Assembly (NCBI GenBank): GCA_964596685.1
Contig: CAZQVA010000002.1
Location: 55,574-119,573, forward strand
DNA from: CAZQVA01 sp964596685
GTDB lineage: Bacteria; Chlamydiota; Chlamydiia; Chlamydiales; VFKH01
Length of the DNA stretch: 64,000 nucleotides
Direction: 5' to 3'
Shown: positions 8,787 through 18,165 of the stretch, piece by piece
Layout: every line of letters begins with the position of its first letter
How positions within the stretch are numbered: the first letter of the stretch is position 1
Position numbers and translations under genes: made by a program
Notes under the pieces: generated by a model
Told to the model about the DNA's origin: nothing
The model's database searches: none
The model's input: only the letters and a program-made list of their open reading frames with translations

Positions 8787-10356
8787 AAAAAGTCTATTGT
8801 CTATTTTGCTTGCAAGTACACTACTCTGTGCGGCAGCGGAGGTAGAAAAAACTGCTATCCATTACAACATACAAAAAGGGGCGTGGCATAAAGTTGTCGA
8901 GTTGTATGATCTTTATTGCGATGCACATCCCGAAGAAGCAGGAATCCTTTCCGCGCACATGGTAGAGCAGTACTTTAAACAAACAGTACGCTCCAGTAAC
9001 GATAAACAACGTCTTTTAGCTTTACATGCTAGTGGGATTGTTGCGTGTGAACCTTTATTGGGGGTTTTTGAGAAATCCTTACGCAGCAATGACCCTAAAG
9101 CTCAATGTCTAGCTGTCGAAGGACTAAAGCGTTTGAAAAGTGATCTAGCTGATCGTTTGCTCCTTGAAGCGATGCATTCAGAGTATGCTCCTGTATGTGT
9201 GGGTGCAGCGATTGCATTGATGGAAAGAAATAATGCTGAAGTGCCCATGTTTATGGAATCCTTGATGTATAAGGTCCCTCCTGCTGCGCGCGTCTTGTTC
9301 CCAGCCATTTTTGGCAAATCAGAACACCCTGAATGTAAAAGATTGATAGGAGTGCTACTAAAAGACCGCGATCCACTTGTGCGCATTTCTTCCCTGTTAG
9401 CCATTGTCGAATATCACTTTGACACCTTTATACCTCAGTTGCGTACGATTGCGGCTCAAGGCAATAGCGCGGAAAAGGAGCTTGCCATTTATGGTTTGGC
9501 ACTTTTTGAAGACAGCAGCTCTCTTGAATTATTGCAACATTTGGCAGAGGACAAGGATCCGATTGTGCGTATGGTGGCTGCACTTGGTCTGAACCGCTTT
9601 GGAGTCGACATATCTGCATCGATTGAAAAGATGGCCAAAGAGCGCAATTTATGGGCGATTAGTGCGCTTGGACGTGTGGAGGGTGGAGGTGTTGAAACAT
9701 TAAAGCAATTTGTCAAGGACCCCGACTTATCAGTGCGCGCTACGGCCTTATGGGCGCTTTTGGAGAGAAAAGATAGCTCGGCGGTGGAGCCATTGATTGA
9801 ACTAGTCTGCTTGTCGTCTGGCATCGTCTCTCAAGAGTCAACAGGAACAGTATTAAAGATTTTTAAGCCAGGTATAGCAGGGCAGTGGCGTGCCCCTTGG
9901 GTAGCTGCAGCTGCGAAATTACCAATGAAAGAATTTATTATCTTCGCTAAACGCGCTATTGCAAAGGATAAATCACTCGCGAATTCTATCATTACATTAC
10001 TTGAGAATAGCGATAAGGAAGAAGCAAAAGCCTTTATTCGGCAATTAGCGCATTACCCTGGAGAAAGGGCGATTCGTTATAGGGCACAAATTGCCTTGCT
10101 GCGTTTAGATTATGGTAGCGAATCTACTACAGAGGTGATGGAATGGTTGACAGAGAAGGAACGTGTTGATTTGTGGACATTAACTTCAGGAGAAGGGGAG
10201 CAAAGTCCTTTGGAAGGAATTTTTGTAGAGGGACTATTAACGATCGCTGAAAAAGAGCGAGCTGGTGCATTGCCTTTACTATGGAAAATTTTTGCGAAGA
10301 CAGATGCCAATAATCGCCCCCTTGTAGCGGCAGTTATTCTTCTGGTGACAGGATAA
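8776..10356 (+). CDS. Exported HEAT-repeat protein
   Basis: The ATG at 8776 gives a classical signal peptide (MISKKSLLSILLASTLLCAAA), whereas the TTG at 8764 only adds four residues. The rest, to 526 residues, consists of helical HEAT/PBS-lyase-type repeats, for example DPKAQCLAVEGLKRL, DRDPLVRISSLLAIVEY, DKDPIVRMVAALGLNRF and DPDLSVRATALWALLER. Such solenoids act as protein-binding scaffolds, here probably periplasmic. It is packed between mnmA (11-base overlap) and recD2 (6-base gap), so all three are likely co-transcribed. No enzyme motif was seen and the specific role is unknown. Confidence 0.78.
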   Translation: MISKKSLLSILLASTLLCAAAEVEKTAIHYNIQKGAWHKVVELYDLYCDAHPEEAGILSAHMVEQYFKQTVRSSNDKQRLLALHASGIVACEPLLGVFEKSLRSNDPKAQCLAVEGLKRLKSDLADRLLLEAMHSEYAPVCVGAAIALMERNNAEVPMFMESLMYKVPPAARVLFPAIFGKSEHPECKRLIGVLLKDRDPLVRISSLLAIVEYHFDTFIPQLRTIAAQGNSAEKELAIYGLALFEDSSSLELLQHLAEDKDPIVRMVAALGLNRFGVDISASIEKMAKERNLWAISALGRVEGGGVETLKQFVKDPDLSVRATALWALLERKDSSAVEPLIELVCLSSGIVSQESTGTVLKIFKPGIAGQWRAPWVAAAAKLPMKEFIIFAKRAIAKDKSLANSIITLLENSDKEEAKAFIRQLAHYPGERAIRYRAQIALLRLDYGSESTTEVMEWLTEKERVDLWTLTSGEGEQSPLEGIFVEGLLTIAEKERAGALPLLWKIFAKTDANNRPLVAAVILLVTG

Positions 10357-10362
10357 GAGAGT

Positions 10363-12507
10363 ATGGCTGAAGAGCAGGAAATTTCTGGATATGTCGAGAG
10401 AATTACTTTTAGTCATCCCGAAACTGGATTTACCGTTGCTAAACTAAAAGAGCCGCGCAAATCGGATTTGACTACCCTTGTAGGGTGTTTACCGGGGATT
10501 CATGCGGGTTTATATTTGCATTGCAAAGGGAAATGGTTGATGCATCCCGATCATGGCTGGCAATTTGATGTGTGTCATTTTGTAGGACATACACCTCATA
10601 ATGAAGAGGGCATCCAACGCTATCTTGGTTCTGGTCTCATCAAAGGGATAGGCGCGTATCTTGCTACCAAAATTGTAGAAAAGTATGGCAAGGAAACGCT
10701 TGAAGTCATTGAAAAATCTCCGGATGTTCTTTTAGAAGTGCATGGGATTGGTGCTAAGCGCCTTGCCATGATTCGTCGTTCATGGGATGAACAGAAAGCT
10801 ATTCGTGAAGTGATGCTCTTTTTGCAACCCTTTGAAGTAAGCCCCAGTTTTGCACAGAAAATCTACCGTAAATACAAAGAAGATAGCATTGCCAAAGTTA
10901 AGGAAAATCCTTACCGATTAGCTCACGAGGTGCATGGGATCGGTTTTAAGAGTGCAGATCGCATGGCGCAGAAAATGGGTTTTACCTTGGAGCATCCACA
11001 ACGCATTGCGGCAGGTATTGAATTCGTTTTGCACGAATTGGCAGGGGATGGACACACGTGTTATCCAACGGACGAATTACAGAAGCACGTACATGAAATT
11101 CTACAAGTTCCTTTAGAACTTATTGATGCACAAGTACGGGGGTTAATTGGCGAAGGAAGGCTGATTCAAGAGGGTCTTAGGGTGTGGCTAAAAGTCAGTC
11201 ACATCTGTGAAAAGGGCATCGCTACCCAATTTCAAAGATTGCTAGAATCTGTAAGCTTTTTGCGCTCAATTGAGGTCGAGCGCGCTATCAGCTGGGCTGA
11301 AGAAAAATTAAAAATTGAACTTGCCGATAACCAGCGCCTTGCTGTAGAAGCAGCGCTGACGAATAAATTGCAAGTGATTACAGGTGGTCCAGGTACAGGT
11401 AAGAGTACAATTACAAAGGTGATCCTCGCCATTAGCCGTCGTTTAACGCAGAGAATTATTTTGGCTGCTCCCACAGGTAAAGCGGCAAAACGTATGGCAG
11501 AAGTGACGCATATGGAGGCTAAAACGATCCACAGTCTGCTCGAATTTTCGTTTGAGGGCGGAGGATTTAAGCGTAATCGCGAGAATCCTTTAGAGGCGGA
11601 TCTCATCATCATTGATGAAGCAAGCATGATCGATCAATACCTCATGTATAGTTTGCTGCGCGCTATTCCGAATCATGCACGCGTTATTCTTATTGGAGAC
11701 GTCAATCAACTGCCCAGCGTAGGGCCAGGAACGGTACTTAAAGATATTATTGAGAGCAAAATCCTACCTGTTGTTTGTCTTGTGGAGATCTTTCGCCAAG
11801 CGCAAGGATCAATGATTATTACTAATGCCCACCGTATCCATCAGGGGCTTTTTCCAGAGATTGAGATTAAGAAGGGTAGTGATTTCTTCTTTATTAAAGC
11901 TAATGAGCCCGAAGATCTTGTTAAAGAGGTGCTATCCCTTGTAAAAGAGCGTTTGCCAAAGCGCTATCGTTTGAATCCATTTGATGACATCCAAGTTCTT
12001 GTGCCTATGAAAAGAGGGCCAGTGGGTACAGAGCGCTTTAACGTTTTGCTACAAGAAACTTTAAACCCCAATCAGCCGTCCGTGGAGTGGGGACATAAGA
12101 AGTTTTGCCTACATGATAAAGTCATGCAAATCAGAAACAACTACACAAAAGAAGTCTACAATGGAGACGTAGGGCGTATCATCGCTATCGATCCTGAAGA
12201 ACAAGAGCTGCTCGTGTCTTTTGATGGTAAAGATGTGCCTTATGAGTTTCTAGAACTTGATGAACTGGTGCTTGCCTATGCTGTATCCGTTCATAAATAC
12301 CAAGGGAGTGAATGCCCTTGTGTTGTTATCCCGGTGCATACCAGCCATTATATGCTTTTGCATAAAAATCTCCTCTACACCGCTGTCACTCGCGGCAAAC
12401 GTCTCGTCATTCTCGTCGGCATGGCACGTGCCATTCATATCGCCATCCATAACGACCACGCCCAAGAGCGTCACACCGGGCTTTTAGAGTCTCTACAGAG
12501 TAAATAG
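10363..12507 (+). CDS. recD2: RecD2-type SF1B DNA helicase
   Basis: The 714-residue protein has the N-terminal OB-like and helix-hairpin-helix region typical of RecD2 (IKGIGAYLATKIVEKYG, VHGIGAKRLAMI, VHGIGFKSADRMA). The helicase core follows: Walker A GGPGTGKST, Walker B IIDEASMID, motif III GDVNQLPSVGPG, and the C-terminal YAVSVHKYQGSECP motif. It unwinds DNA 5' to 3'. Chlamydial genomes carry recD-like genes of this kind, separate from RecBCD. A GAGAG ribosome site precedes the ATG. Complete and intact. Confidence 0.93.
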   Translation: MAEEQEISGYVERITFSHPETGFTVAKLKEPRKSDLTTLVGCLPGIHAGLYLHCKGKWLMHPDHGWQFDVCHFVGHTPHNEEGIQRYLGSGLIKGIGAYLATKIVEKYGKETLEVIEKSPDVLLEVHGIGAKRLAMIRRSWDEQKAIREVMLFLQPFEVSPSFAQKIYRKYKEDSIAKVKENPYRLAHEVHGIGFKSADRMAQKMGFTLEHPQRIAAGIEFVLHELAGDGHTCYPTDELQKHVHEILQVPLELIDAQVRGLIGEGRLIQEGLRVWLKVSHICEKGIATQFQRLLESVSFLRSIEVERAISWAEEKLKIELADNQRLAVEAALTNKLQVITGGPGTGKSTITKVILAISRRLTQRIILAAPTGKAAKRMAEVTHMEAKTIHSLLEFSFEGGGFKRNRENPLEADLIIIDEASMIDQYLMYSLLRAIPNHARVILIGDVNQLPSVGPGTVLKDIIESKILPVVCLVEIFRQAQGSMIITNAHRIHQGLFPEIEIKKGSDFFFIKANEPEDLVKEVLSLVKERLPKRYRLNPFDDIQVLVPMKRGPVGTERFNVLLQETLNPNQPSVEWGHKKFCLHDKVMQIRNNYTKEVYNGDVGRIIAIDPEEQELLVSFDGKDVPYEFLELDELVLAYAVSVHKYQGSECPCVVIPVHTSHYMLLHKNLLYTAVTRGKRLVILVGMARAIHIAIHNDHAQERHTGLLESLQSK

Positions 12508-12527
12508 ACTCCTTGCAAAAGAGTCTA
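12505..12527 (+). terminator. Hairpin at the recD2 stop codon, TTGCAAAA-loop family
   Basis: TAGACTC (12505-12511) pairs with GAGTCTA (12521-12527) with loop CTTGCAAAA. The first arm includes the stop codon. Related hairpins occur at 43428-43449 and 52874-52897. Confidence 0.45.
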
Positions 12528-12649
12528 ATACTCGATGAGCAAGTTTTTTCTTGTTGACAGAAGAGACTTCGTGTGGATTTATCACACACTTGTCTACCAT
12601 AACCATCATCTTATGTACCCGTGATTCATCATCACATAGCAGAATAATA

Positions 12650-13586
12650 GACCTCTTGAGTAATTAAATTTTTTGGCTATCCTTGTTGTTTTTTCAAGGA
12701 CAAGAGCATGAGTAAATACGAAGAGCTGAAGCAATTACCAGAATAGTTTAGAAGATTGACCGGAGTCAAGCCAGAAACCTTTTCTGAAATGGTGGATATC
12801 TTAGTAAGAGTGCAAAATAGCAGATATAGAAAAGCCGGTCGAAAAGGAAAATTAACCATAGAGGACAAGCTATTAATGGCTTTAGAATATCTGAGGGAAT
12901 ATCGTGCTTATTTTCATTTGGGTTGCAGCTATGGATTAAGTGAGAGTGCTTGTTATCGAGCTTGCAGATGGGTAGAGGATACCCTGATCAAGAGTCGTAA
13001 ATTTTCACTTCCCGGTAGAAAATCCCTCCTAAAAAGTGACGTGGAGTATGAAGTCATACTTATAGATGCAGAAGAAACTCCTATAGAAAGTCCCAAAAAA
13101 AAGTCCGTGAGAAGAAAAGGATAAAGAACCGGAATAATAGACAAAAGCATTTTTACTCTGGGAAAAAGAAACGACATACACTGAAGAGCCAAGTAGTCGT
13201 TGATAAAAGGACGAGAGAAGTGATATGTACGGCCTTTGGGAACGGCAAGAAACATGACTTTAGGTTATTCAAAGAGAGTAAAGTGCGATGGACGAAAAAA
13301 ACGTGCGGAGTAACTGACAGTGAATATACAGGGATCAATAAGTTGCAAAAGAACTCAAGGCTGCCTAAAAAATCAAGTAAGAAGAAGCCACTAACACGTG
13401 CAGAGAAAGAGCAAAACAGAAAAATTTCATCGGAGCGTATTGCAAATGAGAATGTGATTGGAAGCTTAAAGAGATTAAAATAGTGAGCGACAGGTACAGA
13501 AACCGACGAAAGAGATTTGGGTTGCGCTTCAACCTAATTGCTGGAATCCACAATTTTGAACTCTCAGTTTAATTACGCAAGAGGTC
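12650..13586 (+). mobile_element. IS5-family insertion sequence, decayed
   Basis: The 937-bp element is bounded by inverted repeats of about 20 bp with one clear mismatch (GACCTCTTGAGTAATTAAA on the left; the right end reads GACCTCTTGCGTAATTAAA on the other strand). TA flanks both ends (12648-12649 and 13587-13588), which fits a TA target duplication. The single transposase frame is broken in three places, so the copy cannot move by itself. Confidence 0.82.
12708..13572 (+). pseudogene. IS5-family DDE transposase, three disruptions
   Basis: Translation starts MSKYEELKQLPE, meets an in-frame TAG at 12744-12746, and continues through a helix-turn-helix region (LTIEDKLLMALEYLREYRAYFHLG). The frame shifts near an A8 run at 13095-13102, restoring QKHFYSGKKKRHTLKSQVVV. 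It shifts again near 13480 before the tail RYRNRRKRFGLRFNLIAGI. Joining the pieces gives a complete transposase order of motifs. The A8 shift could in principle be programmed frameshifting, but the TAG and second shift argue for decay. Confidence 0.82.
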
Positions 13587-13789
13587 TAATGCAGTAAAAT
13601 TGCTAATAATACCCCCAAGGGTGGTTTTTTGATGGTTTGTATTGTGAAGTTGACTTTCAAGTCATTTTTCATGCAATAATCCATTGACTATTAGTTTGAT
13701 AACGATTAAAGTGCACCGCGTGACCTCTGTAAATATTAGATGCACAATGGTGATACATTTTGAAATGATAATGGCAAGGAGTAGGACTT

Positions 13790-14671
13790 ATGTTGAAGCA
13801 ATGTATTAGGAAAACTTTTGAGATGTTTGGCTACTCTTTAAATAAATCAAATGGTTCATTCGAAGCCAACCAAGACATTGGAAGGGATTATAAGGATGCT
13901 GATAATGTTTTGCCTAATTTTAAACTAAAAAAAGCAAGCTCCTCGTGTTGTTGTAGGGGGGGCACGTCAGCCGAATTTACCGAATTTTCTGTTTTTAATG
14001 GAGAAAGTCTATTAACGGAAGTTATTTATTATTCTCATTTAACCCTTTTAAAAATGTGTAAGCACTATTCGTTTAATACTGTATTGGACATCGGTAGTCA
14101 TGAAAGGCGATGCACAAGGATTTTTGAGCATATTGGAAAAAACGTAACTACAGTTGAAATTGCACCTGGATATGAAGCAGATTACCATGGTGATTATCTA
14201 AATCAAACATTTGAAGAGCCTTTTGATGCTATTTGGTGTAGTCAAACTTATGAGCATCAGAGAAATCCTGGAATTTTTTTAGATAAGATTTTTGAAGATT
14301 TGAAAGAAGGAGGAGTCCTAGGTCTTACAGTTCCTTTTCAAATTGATAAAAATGTATGCTTTGGTCACATTAATCTTACTTCACCTTTAATGTTAATTTA
14401 CCATTTAGTATGTGCTGGATTTGATTGCTCTGGTATAGCTCTTAAAGTGTATAATGGCTTTATTGGGGTAATTTTAGAAAAAAAATACAATGGAATTGAT
14501 AGGAAACGCCCTTCTGGGTCACTTCCCTTACAAGGGCAAATTGTTGACAATGCAAAAGAAATTATAGGTGATGAGATTTTTGACCGTTTACACGAGTCCT
14601 TTCCTTTCCTGGTAGCATATCCGACTGCTAACAATAAAATCACTTCAATCAATTGGGGCAATCCAATTTAG
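13790..14671 (+). CDS. Class I SAM-dependent methyltransferase, probable glycan-modifying
   Basis: This 293-residue protein has a seven-strand Rossmann methyltransferase core: TVLDIGSHERRCT is motif I (glycines partly replaced compared with DxGxGxG), TTVEIAPG follows strand 2, and FDAIWCSQTYEHQRNP is the motif IV/post-IV region. A basic N-terminal region with a CCC cluster near residues 53-55 precedes it and has no clear role. It stands alone between the IS5 remnant and the UDP-xylose synthase gene, at the start of the carbohydrate island, so a sugar or lipid-linked glycan acceptor is inferred. Confidence 0.7.
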   Translation: MLKQCIRKTFEMFGYSLNKSNGSFEANQDIGRDYKDADNVLPNFKLKKASSSCCCRGGTSAEFTEFSVFNGESLLTEVIYYSHLTLLKMCKHYSFNTVLDIGSHERRCTRIFEHIGKNVTTVEIAPGYEADYHGDYLNQTFEEPFDAIWCSQTYEHQRNPGIFLDKIFEDLKEGGVLGLTVPFQIDKNVCFGHINLTSPLMLIYHLVCAGFDCSGIALKVYNGFIGVILEKKYNGIDRKRPSGSLPLQGQIVDNAKEIIGDEIFDRLHESFPFLVAYPTANNKITSINWGNPI

Positions 14672-14899
14672 CTATCAATCTGGGAGCGTTCCGAGGCAGC
14701 TAAGAGAGAGTTTGATTCGGCTACCTTGTGCAAGTTTGGTGGTCTCCTTTTTTTTCTGCGAGGCTATGATGGAGCGAAGCGACAAGCAAAGAATGGATAC
14801 TCTCATAATAGGCCAATCCTAGACCACAACATGTCCTAGTGATACAACGCCTCTTCTTTAGGCGTGAGCTCACGTTAAAGTATGAAATCTGGAGAAAAT

Positions 14900-15844
14900 A
14901 TGAATCGGAAAAGGATTTTGGTTACTGGTGGTGCGGGTTTTTTAGGCTCACACCTCTGTGAAAGATTACTGACTTTAGGAAATGAAGTATTATGTTTAGA
15001 TAACTTTTTTACTGGCTCAAAGGATAATATCCAGCACTTAATTCTGAATCCATTTTTTGAATTAATCAGACATAACATTTGCGAACCGATTAAATTGGAA
15101 GTAGATGAGATTTATAATCTTGCATGCCCTGCCTCGCCTTTTCATTATCAACGATTTCCGGTGGAAACAGTTCGCACTAATGTTTTAGGTGCCGCAAATG
15201 TACTGGAGCTAGCGCGACATTTTAAAATTAAGATATTTCAAGCCTCAACTAGTGAAGTGTATGGTGATCCACTACAGCATCCTCAGCAAGAAAGTTATTG
15301 GGGGAACGTGAATCCCATTGGAATACGTTCCTGTTATGATGAAGGAAAACGCTGTGCAGAAACTTTATTTTTTGATTATAGCCGTCAATTTCAGATCCCC
15401 ATCAAAGTGGGGCGTATTTTCAATACATATGGCCCACACATGAACGTGAATGACGGTCGAGTTGTTTCCAATTTTATTATTCAAGCGTTAAAAGGAGAGA
15501 ATATTACTATCTATGGAAATGGCCGGCAAACGCGTTCTTTTTGTTATGTTGATGACCTGATTGATGGGATCATCCGCTTAATGGCAACTGATTCTGAGGT
15601 GGTCGGCCCCGTAAATATAGGTAATCCTACTGAGTTTTCAATGCTTGAGTTGGCAGAAGAAGTGATTTCATTAACGCGTTCTTCTTCAAAAATTGTTTTT
15701 CAATCGTTGCCAGCTGACGATCCTAAACAACGTCAGCCAGATATTTCCTTAGCACAGACTTTATTTGGCTGGCAGCCAAAAGTACCTTTGAAGGAAGGAT
15801 TGTTAAAAACGATTGAGTATTTCACTAAACGCTTGGACATATAA
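14900..15844 (+). CDS. UDP-glucuronate decarboxylase (UDP-xylose synthase)
   Basis: An extended SDR with NAD-binding TGGAGFLGSHL at the N terminus and the blocks diagnostic of UDP-xylose synthases: VDEIYNLACPASPFHYQ, TSEVYGDPLQHPQ, and RSCYDEGKR carrying the catalytic Tyr146/Lys150. RIFNTYGPHM and FCYVDDLIDG follow in the expected order. The enzyme oxidises and decarboxylates UDP-glucuronate to UDP-xylose. The ATG at 14900 is chosen over 14882 because GGAGA lies six bases upstream. It is followed 10 bases later by a GT90 gene, which could use its product. No UDP-glucose dehydrogenase is in this window. Confidence 0.9.
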   Translation: MNRKRILVTGGAGFLGSHLCERLLTLGNEVLCLDNFFTGSKDNIQHLILNPFFELIRHNICEPIKLEVDEIYNLACPASPFHYQRFPVETVRTNVLGAANVLELARHFKIKIFQASTSEVYGDPLQHPQQESYWGNVNPIGIRSCYDEGKRCAETLFFDYSRQFQIPIKVGRIFNTYGPHMNVNDGRVVSNFIIQALKGENITIYGNGRQTRSFCYVDDLIDGIIRLMATDSEVVGPVNIGNPTEFSMLELAEEVISLTRSSSKIVFQSLPADDPKQRQPDISLAQTLFGWQPKVPLKEGLLKTIEYFTKRLDI

Positions 15845-15854
15845 AGACTTTGAT

Positions 15855-16886
15855 ATGAGTTATTTTACTGAATTAAAACGTAAATGGTATAAATATCAAG
15901 ATTTATCCCATTACTTTAAAAATTTACCCAAACCACCCAAGTGCACGTTACCAGCATGGATGGAGGATCAGATAACTCAAGACATAACTACAGCATCGAC
16001 TGTGCGTTATGGGGTGAAGTATCCATTCGCTTTCGTGATTTGTTGCATTAAAAACGGGAAGATTCGATTTCATCACTCTTATAGCTTGAATAATGGATAT
16101 CGAATTTTAGTGATCAAGCGGTTTTTTTTATACCTAGTAACACATTATACGCTTCCAAATTGCGAATTTGCAATTCAGGTAGAAGGAGACTGTCTTGAGT
16201 TCACTCCAGCAGAACTTGGTGTGCCTGCATTAACATTTGCTAAGCAAAAGAGTTCCTGTGGTCCAATTTTAATGCCTGATATCGAGATGTTAAAAGGGTA
16301 TACTAAAATCGATAGAGAAGTTGAGATAGCATCTGCTAAATATCCATGGGAAAGCAAGCAGAACATGGGGATATGGAGAGGGGCAACTACTGGAGGAGGG
16401 TATACGCCAACTACTGCACATAGGATCCCTAGAATGCAGTTAGTAAATGAATCATTACAAAACGGGACCCTTTTTGATGCGCGGTTTACGCAACGCACAC
16501 AGTGTGCCGACGATTTCATGCTAGATGAGAAATATTTTGCAGATCCTATGTGTTTAGAGGATCATTTTCGATATAAATACCTTATTGATGTTGATGGGAA
16601 TAGTTGCACATATTCTCGGTTGTATTGGATTTTGCGATCCAATTCAGTATTGTTGAAGCATCAATCTGATAATATTCAATGGTATTATGGTGGGTTGCAG
16701 GATAAAGAAAATGCCTATTATTTCACATTGGGCAATGGGAGTACGTTAAGCAAGTTAATTCTTTGGTTGAGAGATCATGATAAAGAGGCGCACAAAGTAG
16801 CAGAGAATGGACGTCATTTTTGTATTGAATATTTAAACATGACGTTTTGTGTGAATTATGTTCTTGAGATTATCACTAGGCTATAA
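15855..16886 (+). CDS. GT90 (CAP10/POGLUT-like) glycosyltransferase
   Basis: The 343-residue protein matches the GT90 layout: FAFVICCIKNGKIRF, then WESKQNMGIWRGATTGG, RFTQRTQ, and MCLEDHFRYKYLIDVDGNS, with SRLYWILRSNSVLLK near the C terminus. In eukaryotes GT90 members transfer glucose or xylose (POGLUT, fungal Cap10); bacterial members occur in LPS loci. The ATG at 15855 is preferred because 15813 would overlap the previous gene. Placement directly after UDP-xylose synthase suggests UDP-xylose as donor, an inference. No signal or membrane segment is present, so it acts in the cytosol. Confidence 0.85.
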   Translation: MSYFTELKRKWYKYQDLSHYFKNLPKPPKCTLPAWMEDQITQDITTASTVRYGVKYPFAFVICCIKNGKIRFHHSYSLNNGYRILVIKRFFLYLVTHYTLPNCEFAIQVEGDCLEFTPAELGVPALTFAKQKSSCGPILMPDIEMLKGYTKIDREVEIASAKYPWESKQNMGIWRGATTGGGYTPTTAHRIPRMQLVNESLQNGTLFDARFTQRTQCADDFMLDEKYFADPMCLEDHFRYKYLIDVDGNSCTYSRLYWILRSNSVLLKHQSDNIQWYYGGLQDKENAYYFTLGNGSTLSKLILWLRDHDKEAHKVAENGRHFCIEYLNMTFCVNYVLEIITRL

Positions 16887-17993
16887 ATGAATTATAAAGA
16901 ATTTTGCGTTCTCATTCCGCAACCTATGACTGAAAAGGGACATCATTTTAGTTATAATCGCGCTGTGCAAAAGGCAATTGAATTATTGAAAGGTGATTTT
17001 AGAGCATTCGTATCGCAAAGTTGTGATGTTCCTGATCTGCCGTTAAAGTGGCAAAAAGTCTTTCCAAGACGTTATGGATTGGGGGCTAGGTGGTGGAATG
17101 TACTTTTAAGGTTGCGTTGTTACTGTCAACTCTTTCATCAACAAAATGCATCAAGAACATTTTTTTTAGAGTGGTTTAACGCTTTAGAGTTGTCTCTTGC
17201 TGCAACAGCCGCGATAGTCTTTCTAAAAAAACCACATTCCTTTTGGATTGTTCATCGATTTACAATTGCAGGATCTGAAACATATCGAAAAATAATCAGA
17301 TTCTGGTGTTTTCTACTAAGAGTTCGGTTTGCGGATAAATTTCTTGAATTTACTGACAGCACGATTATTCAAAATGAACTGCAAGAAAAATATAATAGAA
17401 AAATCACTTTACTTCCTATTCCTCACACCCGTATTCCAACTCAAATGATTAAAAAACCAATAAGGAACAAGCTTGAGTGTTGGTGGCCTGGTGAAGCACG
17501 AGTTGGCAAAGGGCTGATGGAAATACAGCAATTATTGCTTAGTACCCCCCCCATGGCTTGCGCTATGGAAATAGTTGCAAGCGAATTAGCGCCTTTTATC
17601 GCCGCCTCCGAATCTTCAATAACTTTGAAAACGATTCCTGCTGTTCTATCTAGAAATGCTTACGAATGTCAGTTATTTTCTTCAGATTGTATTTTGTTAC
17701 CATACGATCCCTTGGGATATCGCGAAAACACATCTGGGATATTTGTGGAGGCTATTTGTGCTGAAAAAATGCCATTTGTTAGAGGCGGTAGTTGGTTAGC
17801 AGCAGAATTAAAAGCGTATGACTTGGATGAATTAATTTTAGATTGGACCAGTCAGACACTTGCTCAAGACATATATAACTTGTTTCAGAGACCAGATTTA
17901 CATGCCAAATTGCGTAGCATGAGCCAGTATTATCAGTCGTTTCATTCGGTTGAACAGTTTGCAAAAATTATTCAACCGCTATTAATGACTTGA
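16887..17993 (+). CDS. Putative GT-B glycosyltransferase, paralogue of the protein at 36412
   Basis: The 368-residue protein has no clear match to a classical family signature, but its C-terminal half looks like a GT-B nucleotide-sugar domain: LLPYDPLGYRENTSGIFVEAICAEKMPFV, followed by GSWLAAELKAYDLDELILDW. The same pattern (FPYDPWxYxxxTSGPFVEAICAGK, GSWLANEL, ILDW) is in the protein encoded at 36412-37560, so they are paralogues. The first codon follows the GT90 stop directly, indicating coupled translation. Transfer of a sugar is inferred from this similarity and context; donor and acceptor are unknown. Confidence 0.62.
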   Translation: MNYKEFCVLIPQPMTEKGHHFSYNRAVQKAIELLKGDFRAFVSQSCDVPDLPLKWQKVFPRRYGLGARWWNVLLRLRCYCQLFHQQNASRTFFLEWFNALELSLAATAAIVFLKKPHSFWIVHRFTIAGSETYRKIIRFWCFLLRVRFADKFLEFTDSTIIQNELQEKYNRKITLLPIPHTRIPTQMIKKPIRNKLECWWPGEARVGKGLMEIQQLLLSTPPMACAMEIVASELAPFIAASESSITLKTIPAVLSRNAYECQLFSSDCILLPYDPLGYRENTSGIFVEAICAEKMPFVRGGSWLAAELKAYDLDELILDWTSQTLAQDIYNLFQRPDLHAKLRSMSQYYQSFHSVEQFAKIIQPLLMT

Positions 17994-18165
17994 GGGCCCC
18001 TCGCCAAGGGTGCGCTGAGTTTAGTGATCTAAATTTTAGCTGCCGGAGTTAGATTTTGATTGCTTAAAATCGAATCCTCGTGCATACGTTGAGCAGTTTA
18101 ATAGATGACAGCTGGATGAAATTGGACATGTCAGCGCGTGTATATTGTATAAGAGAGATAAGATT

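Noticed and set aside
13095..13102. Programmed frameshift in the IS5 transposase
   Set aside because: The A8 run could allow it, but a TAG codon upstream and a second shift downstream show that the gene is decayed.
14672..14899. Possible IS fragment between the methyltransferase and UDP-xylose synthase genes
   Set aside because: A few residues resemble nothing specific and no terminal repeat was found, so it is left as intergenic.
17994..18165. Promoter upstream of the nine-gene cassette
   Set aside because: TTGGAC near 18122 has no -10 with normal spacing; candidates at 15 or 19 bases are too weak to list.
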